Numbered from the stretch's first letter, positions 9,574 to 22,613 are shown. The stretch: DNA of 64,000 nt from Teratosphaeria epicoccoides (GCA_021401465.1 JADDMT010000038.1:124001-188000), one strand, 5' to 3'. The notes: a model not told the origin generated them from the letters alone. Numbers and translations are program-made.

Positions 9574-12463
9574 ATGCTCCTCTACCAGAGAATGACGATG
9601 CCTGGGCCCACGGCAGAGTCACCTTATTCATTTGAACAACATGCCAGCCATAACAGACAGCCCTCGCGGTTGTACGGCGCGGCATACAGCCATCGCTCTG
9701 CCATGGAGCTTCCTCCACCTGTAGAGCCACGGCCTTCGCACCACCTTCAGCCGCGTTTGTCCGACCATCCCAGCTCGCAAATGCCACCAGACGCTTTCCG
9801 CCGCATACCTGGCAGTGTGAGCTCTGAGCCACGTTTACCTGGTCTCAAAGACATACTGACGCCGCAGCCGCCCAGCAGTGCGTCATCCGGCTTCGCAGCA
9901 GCACCCTCAAGTTGGATCTCAACCCTGGCGCAACCGCCCTCTGCTGATTACTCAAGCAATAGTGGTCGTCACAGCCGCGCCGGTTGGCATCCTCCTTTAG
10001 CACTCCACCCTCCAACCGAAGTGCTACAGCCATACCAGCCGAACAACATCCGCCGGTTGGAGCTGCCAGTCCGTGAACCAAGTCCTGTACAGCGGCATCA
10101 GCCAGTACCCACCCACGCTATCCCGCCATATTCCCCGCATGCGGATTCTCGCGAATACTTAGAAGCGCGTCCCGAGAGGTTGCGGCAGACTTCCATCACA
10201 CCGCATGCTACGAACAGCGCCCCTAGCCCTTACAGTTCAATTCACGAAGACGGACTGCCTCGGAATTCCACATCGAGTCATGACAGGTCGTCCGAGGGTA
10301 CTTGTGCCTCGAACGGCGCTGAGGGCCAACGCAAATTCCTCTGTACTAAGGAGATTCCTGGCGAAGGCACCTTCCATCTATATGAAGGCGGCTATCGCAT
10401 ACCGTCTCAGGTCGATGGGGAACAGGTCAACCCTGCCTGGGGTTTGACAAAGGCAAACAAACCCCGGAAGCGACTGGCTCTGGCCTGTCTGGATTGTCGA
10501 GAGAAGAAGATCAAGTGCGAACCTGGCGCTAGCAGCTGTCTACAATGTGAGAAGGCGAAGCGACCTTGTAGGAGGTAAGCTATGCAAAGTTCCGTGGAAC
10601 ATTGACACGCTGGAGTTACTGATGTTCTGCAGAGCTCCAACACAAACCGTGCATCCTGAAACGACCGTGCACCCAACATGGCAGAGCAATGGCAGCTCAC
10701 CACCTTGCAAAGGACCAGGCGACACGGCAACACCAAACATGCCGGAGTACGAGGCTGAAATGGCGAATAAACGCAGGTCAAGAGACGAGCCGTCACCGAC
10801 ACATATGCCATCCAAGAAACATCGATCGACCTCACCAACAACTAACGCGCGCGTCGCTCCACCTCCTTACTATGTTGCTCCTGCACCTGCGGCCAGTTCT
10901 GCTCCGGCGACCAGTCCACAACGTCTTGCCCAAGATTCGGATCCGCAGCAGGTTGACCTTGACTCGCAAACGCATCTTTTAGATCTGTATTTCGTGCATG
11001 TGAACAATGCCACATACAGCCTCTTGCCGAGAAAGACCATGATGAAATGGACAAGCTTTTCAAGTCATAAAGCAAGTCGAGACGAACAGATGGTGCTGTA
11101 TGCTCTGCTTGCCGTGGGCTCGTGCTTCGGCAGCGACCACTTGTACAATATTGGCCAGCAAGCCGCCGACACAGCCAAGGCATTGCTTGGTAGCCGAGCT
11201 GGCTCGCACACCCTTGCCCATGTCCTCACAAACTTCTTGCTCGGGCTTTACTGCTCTGCTCGGGGCTCTCATGCGATTGGATGGGACCATTTGGGAGCTG
11301 CAATCCGAGGAACCACCAAATCCACCTTGCAGCTCAACCAGGAGGAGTCGAACTTGGCGGACCCGCAGCCATACGCTGTGCGCATCTTTGACATGACCCG
11401 TGAACAGGTAGCCGAATGCCGGCGGCGAACTTTCTGGGCGTGCTTTCTTGCCGATCGCTACGAGGACGGCACGATATGTGCCATCACTTTGCAGGACATC
11501 TTCCTGAGGCTACCTAGCACCGACGAGGCATACGAAAGCGGCCTCCCTTCTAATGCGCCATACTTTAATAATGGCATTGTCAACCCGACGCTTACAATCT
11601 TGACACCAGACAGTCCGGTCGCTCCCATGGCTTGGCTTGCGGTGCTTACGGCTAGATGGGGCGATGTTCTGAACTTCACTAACAGAGCAGTTCATCGTCC
11701 TCAAGCCAGCTACCGCGAAGTGTATGAACAATTCTACTCGGAGACGTATAGTGCCCTGGACGGCTGGCTCGGACGATTGCCGGACTGGCTGAAATACGAG
11801 GATGGCAACATGGCGCGCAGCCTTGAGGGCGGCTACGCCGCCCACTTCATCACGATCCATACATTATACCATTTCACATTGCTAAGATTGAACCGCTACA
11901 TACGCCGCGCGTACATTCCGGATCTTGTCCCACGCAATATACGGGCCGCACACCACCATGCACATTCTTTGCTAACTATGCTCAGCAAGTACATAAAACT
12001 ACGCCAGGAATTGGCACATGATCGTCATCGGCCGGAGTGTGTTCTGTCCACGCCTTTTGTCATTTGCGCCATCATGTCAGCTACCGACGTGCTGGGCGCT
12101 GGCGGGCCTGACTTCAAATTCAAGAATGCTGTAGACCTGGTGGGAGTTGGGTTAGAATGTCTGCGAGAATTAGTGCATTACTGGACTTGTGCACAGGATC
12201 GCTTGCGAGCTGCGGAAAGGCGATACTACGAGATTCAGGCAGTCATCGTTCGGCCGAATCGAGCCCGCAATGGCGCATGGCTTGGAAACAATTGGGGTCT
12301 CAAGGACCCGATGCAGAAAGAATATGAACTGGACTATGATTGTATAGGAGGGACGGAGCATACGGATGATGACAATTACTCGAATATCTACTTTGCGGCG
12401 CTTCGGGAGGGTTTTCATGACGAAGGATCTCCGAGTCAAGGTCGCAGCTTGCGCGCTGCCTGA
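9574..12463 (+). CDS. Zn(II)2Cys6 transcription factor with fungal_trans domain
   Basis: A likely nuclear DNA-binding regulator. Exon 1 is 9574-10574, intron 10575-10632 (GTAAGC...CTGCAG, 58 nt), exon 2 is 10633-12463, giving 943 residues. The intron sits just after the zinc cluster, and the phase restores an Arg codon. The cluster reads CLDCREKKIKC then CLQCEKAKRPC, with spacing C-x2-C-x6-C-x6-C-x2-C-x6-C, near residues 305-330. The first 300 residues are Pro/Ser/His-rich and look disordered. A basic, low-complexity linker follows, then a fungal_trans-like helical region from about residue 450 (LLDLYFVHVNNATYSLLPRK). The first of three close ATGs is used (9574, 9592, 9598). Placing the zinc cluster mid-protein rather than at the N-terminus is less common but known. 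The target genes cannot be inferred. Confidence 0.9.
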
Positions 12464-15400
12464 ATACGACAGTTTGGCCAAGAGCATGTACTCGCAGAAG
12501 CATTTCAATGGCAGCGAAGGAATGGGCCGGAAGGTAGACAGGACTAGGACATTGGCAGGATTGCTGTTGAACACTATAGGAGGGAGGTGGCACAGCAAAA
12601 TTGAGCATTGGCTTTGGATACCCACTACACCCATAGTATAGCTTGACGACAATAATGATCATGAATGTCGAGCGGCCAGTCTTCGGACTCATGTCAAGCA
12701 ACAAATCTTTCTGCTTTTGTGGGTCATCGATTCATGAGGTGCAGTCCCCGGCTAAGCAAGTAAGCACGGGGTACCAACCACGGCCTGGGTAAATGACGGC
12801 GTGAACAGCGCGTGCCCTAGAGGTGTCGATCATCTCGGAGCAGACCGACTTGGCAGCTCCAAGTACAGCGCTGCCCATGTCATCTGCCTGTTCACGACAT
12901 AACAAGAGTTCATTTATGAGGCGATGCTGTCAGCAAATGCAAGACGGTCCCAGCTGAACGGGTCGGCTGCGCACTAAAGCGAAGTGGCGCGTGAGCGGCA
13001 AACAACGATCGCCGATGAGCACGACTACCGAGCGATGCCTCCACTGTAGCTACGAGGTGCCGCTCGCATGGGTGATAGGAAAGTGTGTCGTCGACTCGAG
13101 AATACTGATATCGGCGGCGTGTTCGCCCAGATTGACAGAGTCGAACGTGAGACATGGCGCCTGTAGCCTACTACGGTACGGACAAGCGAGCACCTTATCA
13201 AGCCCATGTCGTTCACGGTGGCAAACTGGATCCCCGAGCACGCCGTCGACTCGGCTTCGATTGCATGCTGGTACCTCTAATGGACCCGAGACCTTGCATA
13301 AGCTCTGCACGAAAACCTGCTGCACTCCTTGCGCTTGATCCTTGAGCGGTGTGCGCGCCCGCAGTATTGTCCGGGGTCTCGCCAGGATGTGTTCATGCAG
13401 CAAGAGATCATGCGCCCTGGCTGACTACAGCAGCAGATACGGAGCAGATACGGACTAGGCCTCATGCCTGGTCGAGAGGCGCGGCACTCTGGACGCTTTG
13501 ACCGCGACCCTCAAAGACGCACGGTGTCGCTCGACGTAAACACGGGACGCTGTGTGGTACGTGGCTGCTTTTGCCTGCCCAGCTAACGCGCCGGCTGCCG
13601 CAATATCAGGGCCGGTATTTGGAGCTGCACTCTAGCGAACAATATAGATTATTTTGGCGGTCAAGGGCTGGTTTCCTCACAATCTTTGGCGAGCCCGCTT
13701 GAGTCCCGCTTTGTCGCTTGGCAATCTGCCGTTGATAGAACGCAATAGAGCCTCGTTCGTGGCATGCAGATGATGGCTTCGTGCGAGTCAGAGATGATCC
13801 AACGTATAGCGGCACTCACTTGGACGATCGCTGTCCCCACACGCGACTGGTCTACCTACGGTGCCATGCATCACTGACAGCAGTACCGGCACCTAAACCG
13901 TCGGCTCTGCAGAGCGACCAGGCTGTACCTCTCCTTGATCGGCAAAGGAATTTCGAATCAGGACCGTCGCTGTCGATGAGAGGTACCAAGTTCCGTGATG
14001 ACATGTTGCTGCTAGGATTAGCAAGCATCAAAGCACAGCGTCAAGGAACAGCTCGCCTCAACATACAATAGCTCGTACCACCGTCTGCAAATCTGCGGCA
14101 GATTCTCCACGGAAACCTTGTGCTTCGTACCACGAAGAAGTGTTCGCGGTGCAGGCTGTCTCAGATCGGATGCTGTGACAAAGAGGACAATCAGCAAGAT
14201 GCCGGTGCTGACAGGGTGCTCAAGCAGCCGCTCGTACGTTGCACATAGCGATGGCCAGCGAAAGTACTGGAGGTGACGCTCCATCCCGTGTCAGCGGACG
14301 ATGCTACTTGCGCGAGGATTGCCAACACGAAAGATGCCGTGATATTTATACCCACATGGATATTTGAGACTGCAAGAAAGGAGGTCTGCGTCCTGCCACA
14401 CCGCATACAATACCGCTATCTGGGCAGAGAGTCAGCGTTGTCAATGCCTCATCGGCAACATCTTCCACGAGCTGGGGTACAAGAATCTCGATCTGCCGCC
14501 TGCCTCGGCTGCGTACACCGCATACGCTGCTCTGATACATCGCCATTACCAGCCCTATATATGTCTGTAGCAATGCCCCCGCGATGCGTCTATGGCGTGG
14601 CAGCCTTGAGACGGCAATCAAGGACTGCCTGACAAATGTTCTGTTTAACCCAAGGGAAGCTTAAGTAGGTGTCGCTGACTAATAATGTGGCACCGAGACC
14701 AGCCTGCGACAGAGGCCAGGCATGCTGAAGGCAACGACAAGTTCCCGCACATTGGACTCTGCTTCGACCGGGGACGTTGGGTGAGCCGGGTCAACGCCAT
14801 TTCTTTGCATATTACATTCCGACCTGTGCGTGACAGTCGTGCTTCGGCATGCGTTCATCGGGCACTGGCACGAGCTCGCCGCGGGTTTTACCGTGTAGAC
14901 GTATAGGTAGACAGCAAGACATACGTTGGGTATTCGCTTCGTTGATCCAAGCCGAGCAAAAGAAGTGTCTTCTATGATACATGTATGTTTCCCCTGCTCA
15001 GATCAATCACCATGGTACCTGCGGCTACCCGGCTGGACTTGGAGTCTTGTGATTGACAGCTCTGATGCAGGTGATTGGAAAAAGCAGGTCACGATGATAA
15101 GTAACTCTCCAATCCTGGACCAGACGCAGGGCCACGTCAGAGCGATTGACACGGCTAGCCTGCATGAGCCTACTGCGCCGCAGTGCACTGGTGCTTCACA
15201 TGGACGCTGTAGTCCTGGTTGGGTTATGAGGTCGCTTTCCCGAGGTATGTGCAATCGATAGGAAAGAACACCTTCGATCAGTGGACGTCTTTCGGAAGAC
15301 AACCTGGACACATCGCGCTAGGTTAGTAAAAGTGGCCCGAACTTTGTTTGTCTTGAGTGTGCGGGCTCTCGTCAGCTTGCGAAGTCGTGAGATCAGCTTT

Positions 15401-15563
15401 GGTGCCAGCTGTGTGCAGGTTCTATGATCCAAGTCAAGTGATTCCGGTGCGCCCTTTGCGATTACGAGCTGTCGGCAACGGCTAGAGCAACCAAGCATCA
15501 AAGAGCTGTGGCAGTGCGCCCAGCCACGACCGACTCTCTGCTATCGGAGCCGCAAAAAACTCG
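12464..15563. other. Gene-poor stretch between the first regulator and gtr1
   Basis: No recognised protein on either strand over 3.1 kb. Short frames at 14018-14406 on the minus strand contain hydrophobic runs (STGILLIVLFVTASDL; ITASFVLAILAQVASSA) in different frames; they could be a decayed membrane protein, but there is no family match. Confidence 0.5.
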
Positions 15564-16661
15564 TCATCGATCGCCGCCAGTGCCAAGTGACGAGCCATCG
15601 CCGTCCTCGTTTTCATTGCCTGGCCCGTCTCTCATGACACCGGCTGCCGCAAAGTGGTTGACTTGCGCCTTCTCCGTGCCCTTCTCTTTGCCTTGCACAA
15701 TGTCCAGATGTGCGAATTCCTTTCGGGCCAATTGGACATTGACCCGGGCCGCATTAAATCCCGCCTCATCGTTGGGCATCACTACAGCTAGATTGGTGTT
15801 GTCGGTCAACCTGGTGATAAAGAACATGAATTCGCCAGTCTTGATCAGCATTTCCGCGAAGCTGACTTCGGATGGAAGAGAACCTGTGTGGCGTGCCATG
15901 CTGTGCTTGTGCGTCTTAAGAATACTACTCAAACGCTCGAAGCGGTCGTGGTATGGATTACTCTTCTCTTCGGAACCGGTGACATGGGTAACAACCAAGC
16001 AGGTCGTTCGCTCATAGAGGATCAGTTCGCGGGCGTCAAGTAGCGTGGCGAGATTCCTGAGCATGCCCTCGATTGTATTCGCGTTCGGAACCAGAAAATA
16101 GATGACTTGCGTCCAAGCACGGTAAAGACTTTGGTCCCAGATACTTGTAGGCCATACTTCAATCTGTTGTTCGAGAAAGCCTTCATCAAGGCAGGTGTCC
16201 ATGACATCTTCCTTCCTCTGCCGGAAGATTGAATCCTTCGACGCTACTGGAATGAGGTCCATTTTGTGTACCAGTACGAAGATTTTGGAATCTGGACTGC
16301 TCTCCCTCAGTGCTCGGACCGTAGATGCAAAGCTCAGCAAGTCGCTTGCAGCTTCACGGCTTGAGATGTCGAAGACAAATATCAGGACCGCGACGGAGCT
16401 GAAGACGTGGCTCCGTTGAGTGGTAAGGTACGATTCCACAAAAGAATCCTGGCCGCCGCAGTCCCACAGGTTTAGCATTAGATTGCCCATGAAGCGTATG
16501 TTGGCGTGTTCGACGTCGACTGTCGCGCCCAGTCTGCGAACATCCTTCGCCACGTAATTGCTGAAGATAATGCTTCGCATGCTGGACTTTCCGGCCCCGG
16601 ATCGACCCATGAGCAACACCTTCCGCCGTTTCTGCCGCTTGCTACGCTCCATCGTACTCAT
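15564..16661 (-). CDS. gtr1: Rag-family small GTPase Gtr1 (RagA/B type)
   Basis: One of the two Rag GTPases of the EGO complex on the vacuolar membrane, which pass amino-acid signals to TORC1. Single exon, 365 residues. Motifs from the start: P-loop GRSGAGKSS at about 19-27, switch Thr in GATVD near 47, WDCGGQD at 66-72, and HKMD at 132-135 as the G4 motif. The C-terminal half is the Rag dimerisation (roadblock-like) domain. The C-terminal tail after about 340 is acidic and Gly-rich. RagA/Gtr1-type features (HKMD, WDCGGQD) separate it from Gtr2. Start chosen at the first ATG; a second in-frame ATG lies three codons later. Intronless and isolated from other genes by more than 2.5 kb on each side. 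Confidence 0.95.
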   Translation of the reverse strand: MSTMERSKRQKRRKVLLMGRSGAGKSSMRSIIFSNYVAKDVRRLGATVDVEHANIRFMGNLMLNLWDCGGQDSFVESYLTTQRSHVFSSVAVLIFVFDISSREAASDLLSFASTVRALRESSPDSKIFVLVHKMDLIPVASKDSIFRQRKEDVMDTCLDEGFLEQQIEVWPTSIWDQSLYRAWTQVIYFLVPNANTIEGMLRNLATLLDARELILYERTTCLVVTHVTGSEEKSNPYHDRFERLSSILKTHKHSMARHTGSLPSEVSFAEMLIKTGEFMFFITRLTDNTNLAVVMPNDEAGFNAARVNVQLARKEFAHLDIVQGKEKGTEKAQVNHFAAAGVMRDGPGNENEDGDGSSLGTGGDR

Positions 16662-19245
16662 GCTGACTTGCCAAGATGGCGGCAGACCGCCCGATGTTAC
16701 ACAAGAAGCCTGCCCGGTGTTCTATCAAGCGGTCTCAGAATTCAGGTACATGCTAGCTCCGCTTCCTCTGCAATCGAGTGCCAGGTGAGTATGTTCCGAC
16801 TAGTACACATGGATGCTTCCCGCGGAGGAGGCCCGATCGTAGTTCCTTGAACGCTGCTGATATCGTTGCTGCCTTACGCCAGTGAAAGATCTCGGCCGCT
16901 AGCAACGGCCCGAACCACTTGCTTATACTTGCCAGTCCGTCGGGTCATCCTCCCATGCCGACTGCTCACGCTCGAAATGATTCACTGGATGATCATATGA
17001 CTTTCGCACAGAGAGATTGTGACTCGAAGGGTTGTCATGGCAGTTGGTCACTTTCCTCTATACCATGGTGAGAATGAGAGACCCAGACACACAAGCACAC
17101 ATGGGGGACATTTGCGACTGGCGTAAGGCTTGTTCAGAGGCGAGATTGTCTCAGATTGCCTTTTATTGTCGTTGGCACAGTGTGGGCAGCAAGTGTCCTT
17201 AGAGAAGGATGCGCCTCTGTGGAGTGCTGCGCTGTTCTTTCGAATGCTATTTGCTGAGGAAACAACGCACAGAATGGAACATAGCAGATTCTCAAGATCG
17301 TTGAGCGGGGACGACAGCGCCCACGTCTATTTTGCGGCACCACAATCAGCTACTTGGACTTTGCTTCTGGTCTTGGTCGAATTTGCGCTGCAGGAGCGCA
17401 TGTTCTGGGCCGCACCGACACCAGTTGAGATGCTTGCCGGCTACTTCCATGCGATCATGTTCTTTTTGCGCTTAAGGTATGATTCAGGAGACGCATGAGG
17501 AATTTGAGTTTTTGCCAGATTTGCAAGAGTTGTGAGCTGCGTATGATAACGAAATGATTCTGTCAGGATCCAATGGAATTCAGCCGTGGATGAATGGGCG
17601 TAAATGAACAAGGGTGGCAGGAAGAAGGACATCGCAAGACGACCTCGCCTACCGGCACGGTATCTTCGTGCAGGATGTATCCGTTACGAATATGTCAATT
17701 CGACGACTTGTCGGCGTCAATGCGAGCTCACGGCCCAAGTCACCATCGTAGGATTCGCGCCTCTGCGAACGACTCCAAATTCACGGGAAATGCTCTAATT
17801 CGGCGGGAGAGGCGACAGTTACGATCGACTCTCTTGGTGTGCCGTAAAATCTGGCAGAAGGCCATTAGCCCAGCATGGCCGTGATGTAATGATGGTAACC
17901 CTGTTCGCACTTCCTGACTGGCAGACGGAACCCCTTCACCACCTTGAGCGTCGTGATTGGCACCAAACAACAAGCCCCTCCTATGCCTTGGCCGGACTAC
18001 AAACCTCTGGGGGGACGCCCCGCGCGATTTTGATGCGTATAGCACTCGGACACGCCGAAATTTTAGCCAACGCACAAAAGCCTTGTCAACACGCTGGAGT
18101 TATCGCGAATTCAAGGTAGACAAATATCCTGATTGCCTTGACGACATGCTGTGAAGCGGTAGAGGCAACGACGACCCCTTACCAACCGATCTCGGAGCCG
18201 CCGCTGACATCAATGCGGTGTACGACGGCAGCCCTGGCTGCAATTTCAGCTCCAGCACCAGCACTCTGTATCTCAGCGACAGCAATGGATGCGATGATCC
18301 AAAGCCATCACACGCCGCTGTGGCGTTGAGCATCACCGAATCCACCCCCCGGGATCCACGGCCGATAACGAGCTGAGTTTGCCATCTCTGAAGACCAGCA
18401 CGGGCTCCATCTAAGGGACTAGGGAGGAGATCGAGGACAAACTTAGCATCCGCGGCGCGCAGATGGCGCTCCCCAATATCGTCGCAGCCATCATCTCCTT
18501 GTCTGTCACCTTGTGCTTCCTAGAATACCTCGGCTTCATCAAAGGGAAACAGCCTGCTGGCCAAATTCAGCGTCGCGATACCCCCTGTGACGTTCTGGAT
18601 ATGCCGGGCGATAGGGCGAATGCTGTTGTAAGGTTGTGGCAGTCTACTGACGGACTATGAGGACAGCATGCCGGTGGAGGGAATTGCAAGTCGGTCGTGT
18701 GCTTGGCTTGACACCAGAGATTGGTTCAAGGAGGTTTGGAGGGAGATGTTTTGGAAGATGCTACCCGAGACGACCGGTCATAAGGTCGATGAATTGGTGA
18801 TAGTAGTGTTGTTGATAGGAATATGTCTGCTGTTGGATTGTTTGTCATGGGGCCAAGCTTCGACAAGGGTATGTACTGATGTTTATGAGAGGGAGAGAGC
18901 GGATATGAGCGCCTGAAGTGACCAGTCCTAAACACATCGTGGACGCAGACAGAATGTTGCGCACACATGATCCAATACGCTGGTGCTGGTGCTGGCCGAT
19001 AAAGTTTTCCTCCTTGTGCTTTTCCATGAATTTCCACTGAATAGCCAGAGCGCACATGGTGGCTCATTTGCTGCATTTGCTCGGGTAGTTGTGCCATGCT
19101 TGTCATGTCGATATAGCGTGTGCATGATGGTCTCGGGTTTTGATGTATGTGATGGGTTGGCGTTCCGTGAACCCCGCCTTCCGGTGGGTTGCACCAGAGT
19201 CACCGCAATACCCGACCAAAAGTTTGAACACGTTTCGGATCAGGA
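16662..19245. other. Gene-poor stretch with a possible gene relic near 18 kb
   Basis: No recognised family. In the plus frame from 17957, two open stretches (to 18154 and 18155-18376) are separated by one TGA. The second, reading GNDDPLPTDLGAAADINAVY and on, is rich in C at third positions and looks coding. Further on, 18463-18660 starts with MALPNIVAAIISLSVTLCF, a hydrophobic segment. These could be exons of an unrecognised gene or a broken one; I could not find a consistent splice model. Confidence 0.35.
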
Positions 19246-21114
19246 ATGTCAGGACCAAATGAATTGAAGAGAGCCGCGTCGCCAGACGCGGACGAGGGCG
19301 GTGATGGAGGAAGTGGCGAGACCCACCTGGGAAGACAGCGGAGTCGAGCCGCGTGTGCACCTTGTCGTCAACGTAAGAGGAAATGCGATGGCAAGTACCC
19401 GTGCGGCACCTGTGTGCGATATGAGTATCAATGCGAGTACTCTGCGACGAAGCGTTCTTCGACAATCAACTGCGACAGCCTTCCACTTTCGCATGAGGCG
19501 TCTCCCAATACTGGAAAGACGCCTCCAAGCATTGTCCAGCTTCAGAAGCATCCACTCACGGCGCCCGGAGCTCGCTTCCACCACAGAGGTATTCTGGATC
19601 CTGTCAAAACGCGATTTGTTCGAGCAAATTCTGCTATCGCTTTCCCCCGAGTTCTGGGTATGGACATGGAATCGGAGATAATCCCTCGGCTGCACTCTTT
19701 CGCTTGGCACACCGGCATCCGTGGCGAGCCCATTGAGGCACCAGTCGAGATCACCACGCTCCTTACCTGGCCAGAGATGCAGGCGTTGTCCAATGTGTAT
19801 TTCAAGATAGTCAAGCCAGAATTTGGCCTGGTGGATGAGACAGAATTCAACGAGCAAGCCGCTGCTCGCTTTAACGATGCGAGAGGCCTTAATGATGTGG
19901 ATGCCATGCTCTTGGGTGTAGGCGCACTAGGCTCATTCTTTTCTTCCACTCCACATGCGAAGGAAACGGAGATGATATTCGCAGCCCGCGCTGTACTTAC
20001 ACAAAGGATCGTCAATGGCCCGACAACCAACAACATTACTGGCTGGATCTTGCGCACGATCTACCTGCGTCTGACATCGAGGCCACATGGATCTTGGATG
20101 ACTAGCTGTATCACAATGCATCAAGCTGAGGCGAGTGGATTACATAAAGAGCTGCAAACCATTGCCGTGGTCTATCCCGCTGCGCCATCTGGAGACCATA
20201 AGCTTCAAAAGACACGGAGAAAGCTCTTCCACATTGCACGAGCTTTGAACATCATTCTGTCGTTTGAGTACGGAAGATCGCGTGTGACGTTTGACGTGAC
20301 CACGACAAAGCGATTTGCAGCAGAGAGCGGCAGCTATGCACATCAATTTGTCGATATGGCTGATCATTTACCCAGCGACTATGTAGATCGAGATCGCGAG
20401 CCTGATCCGCCTGCTGCGCTAGCCGCCGCTTTGACAAAGCTGGAAGAAATGCGCAGCAACTCGTCTTTCATGACGATGCTCAAAGCAGATCTCGCCTTCT
20501 CAATCTATCGTCGATTGTGGTTGATGAGCTTGACGGATGCCAAAGACCGAGCAGATACTGTCATCACGATTGGCAAAGCAGCTCTGGATGCTGCAACCCA
20601 GATGTTTGATAAGCGCCTACCGTGGTGGAATGTTGTGCATGCTCCATTTCAATTTCTTTGCGTTTGCCTTGCAGTGAGCACACCAAGATCGTTGAGCCAC
20701 ATTCAGGAGACCATGGCACTACTTCACCGCATCACCGAAAATTATGATACGCACATGGTCCGTGAGGCTTACAACCAGGCCTCCGCACTACTCAACATGT
20801 CAAAGAGGCGGAAAGAGAAGGAGTTGGAAGCTCTCAATGCTGTGACAGACTCCTCTTCGTTTGTGGGTGACCACCCGAGTGTCGGAAGCACTGCTTGTGG
20901 TGGACATCTGGCAAGTCTGACAGAGGCGGTTCCTGACTTTGACTGGACCGCTGATCTGGGTAGCCTCGAGTGGGACATGTTCTTGAATCCGGATCTGGTT
21001 ATGTCTACCCAGCAGGTGCAGTCCGCACCGGTTGGCGACGGAACATTTCAAGGTCATGCCGGCGTGCCGGCTTTTCCGACGTCCATGCCAGATAGCGGTG
21101 CAAGAGGGATATGA
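19246..21114 (+). CDS. Zn(II)2Cys6 transcription factor
   Basis: Likely nuclear regulator, single exon, 622 residues. A canonical N-terminal zinc cluster sits at about residues 36-64: CAPCRQRKRKC followed by CGTCVRYEYQC, with spacing C-x2-C-x6-C-x5-C-x2-C-x6-C. The basic RQRKRK stretch inside it is the DNA-contact region. After a Ser/Pro-rich linker comes a long helical middle region of the fungal-specific factor type (about 140-520), including SNVYFKIVKPEFGLVDE and GWILRTIYLRLTSRPHGSWM. The C-terminus has an acidic/aromatic stretch (DFDWTADLGSLEWDMF) that looks like an activation segment. The ATG at 19246 is the first in frame and gives a short acidic leader before the cluster. The target is unknown; there is no linked biosynthetic gene. 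Confidence 0.92.
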   Translation: MSGPNELKRAASPDADEGGDGGSGETHLGRQRSRAACAPCRQRKRKCDGKYPCGTCVRYEYQCEYSATKRSSTINCDSLPLSHEASPNTGKTPPSIVQLQKHPLTAPGARFHHRGILDPVKTRFVRANSAIAFPRVLGMDMESEIIPRLHSFAWHTGIRGEPIEAPVEITTLLTWPEMQALSNVYFKIVKPEFGLVDETEFNEQAAARFNDARGLNDVDAMLLGVGALGSFFSSTPHAKETEMIFAARAVLTQRIVNGPTTNNITGWILRTIYLRLTSRPHGSWMTSCITMHQAEASGLHKELQTIAVVYPAAPSGDHKLQKTRRKLFHIARALNIILSFEYGRSRVTFDVTTTKRFAAESGSYAHQFVDMADHLPSDYVDRDREPDPPAALAAALTKLEEMRSNSSFMTMLKADLAFSIYRRLWLMSLTDAKDRADTVITIGKAALDAATQMFDKRLPWWNVVHAPFQFLCVCLAVSTPRSLSHIQETMALLHRITENYDTHMVREAYNQASALLNMSKRRKEKELEALNAVTDSSSFVGDHPSVGSTACGGHLASLTEAVPDFDWTADLGSLEWDMFLNPDLVMSTQQVQSAPVGDGTFQGHAGVPAFPTSMPDSGARGI

Positions 21115-22613
21115 TCCTCCGGCCGCGCAATGAAAGATATGACTGAACTTGATGTGGTTTTGCCGCACACACAAATAATGAAGGGTATTCCCTAGGCTAT
21201 CAAGACTGAATGGTAATCTGCTATAGTCCGGTGACTCGACTGAACTTACATCAACGACTAAGGATCAGTAGGTCGAGACGCAATCAGAACCTGGCCCAAT
21301 GGCCACCAAACCGCGAAGATATTGCCTGCGAGGTTGGCTGCAACTACGCAAGAGATATACCGAGGTCAAGCATGATTACGGCGTGTCAACCGACAATGCT
21401 GGAAGGTCAGCGACTAGAATTCACAGCAATATGCGTGATTGGCGCCGAGCGCTGGAAGCGGATGGCTTGCAGGCATTCATCTGTGGTTGAGGACCAGTGC
21501 GGTGAATCGTCTTCTGGCATAGGAAATTGTATGCAGCTGGATGTCGCGTATGTTGCCTTGCACTTTAGTGTGGATTCCCGCTCGGTTCGACGGTTCGAGT
21601 CCAGGTCGGCCTCTGAGAATCTCGTCGATGAAAGCGTTGTCCAAGCTGACCTATCGTCCGCGGAAGATCTCGGTCCATCGGTGGATCTCCGCATCGGTGT
21701 GCCATGATGGCGTGTGCTTGGAAGGCAGATGGGTCTGTCTAGCTGTGGTCCAGATTTGGCGGCGCTGAGTAGCGCATTGACGAGATTCGCACTCATCGCG
21801 GACGGCGTCCTGCTCTGCTGCAATGCAGTGCTCTCGCGTCCAGACGATTTTGTACATGGCGCTTCTTTCAGGTATCCTTGCACAAGCGTACCCTTCGGTA
21901 TCCTGAAATCGGACCGTGCTCAGCTAGACCTGCAGGGCGCGGAGTCTCGCACGTGATAGTGAGTGAGCCTGCAGGGTGCGGAGTCTTGTTCGTGGTAGTG
22001 TCTGAGCCTGCATGCTGAGGGATGTTGCGTATAGGGGTGTTGACATTCTGAACGCGCCTCAATAGGGCAATTGCTGCTCGGAACCAGGCCTCCATTATGG
22101 CGCTGTTGTGGTGCTATCGCTCGTGACTCACAAGTAGTGCTGATGATGAGAAGTTCAACAAGAGAAGTGTTGTGAGAATGTTGAGCACTAGAGAGAATCA
22201 ATTATACTTGACCGCTTGAAAGCTGGAATCAGGATGGTTTGCAGCCACTCATCTGCTGTCAGGTCCTGTTATCCAGCGATGATACCGATCATCGCAGCGA
22301 TAGTAAACAAATGCTCAATGAAACATGCAAATGCCCGCATGCAACATTTGGGCGACAGCATGGTTGCAGCCAAGCCAGTGACAGAGCTTCTGAATAGTTG
22401 CCTCGTAATCCTCTTGGGAGTAGCTTCAGGAGCGCCCTGGGCAGCAGTGCCGCACTGAGTTGCTGAATTCAAGATCGCTTGGAGTCGCGGCAATCACGTC
22501 CTCAAAAATGTTCACAATCAGCTGGATAGGAGGTATAGAACGCCCGTATCCAACAAATATGCCGCTCCGCAAAACCTCAAAGCAATCTTGCTTGCCCAGT
22601 CTTCTCTCTCCAC
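21115..22613. other. Gene-free stretch
   Basis: Overlapping frames up to 165 codons on both strands but nothing protein-like. It holds one 39-bp tandem repeat, listed separately. Confidence 0.5.
21928..22020 (+). repeat. 39-bp tandem repeat, about 2.3 units
   Basis: Units start at 21928, 21967 and 22006 with CCTGCAGGGYGCGGAGTC as the shared core in the first two; the third diverges after CCTGCA. A minisatellite with no evident coding role. Confidence 0.75.

Noticed and set aside
21585..21610. tRNA B-box-like GGTTCGAGTCC on the plus strand
   Set aside because: The flanking bases do not form a T stem and no A box or acceptor stem is found upstream.
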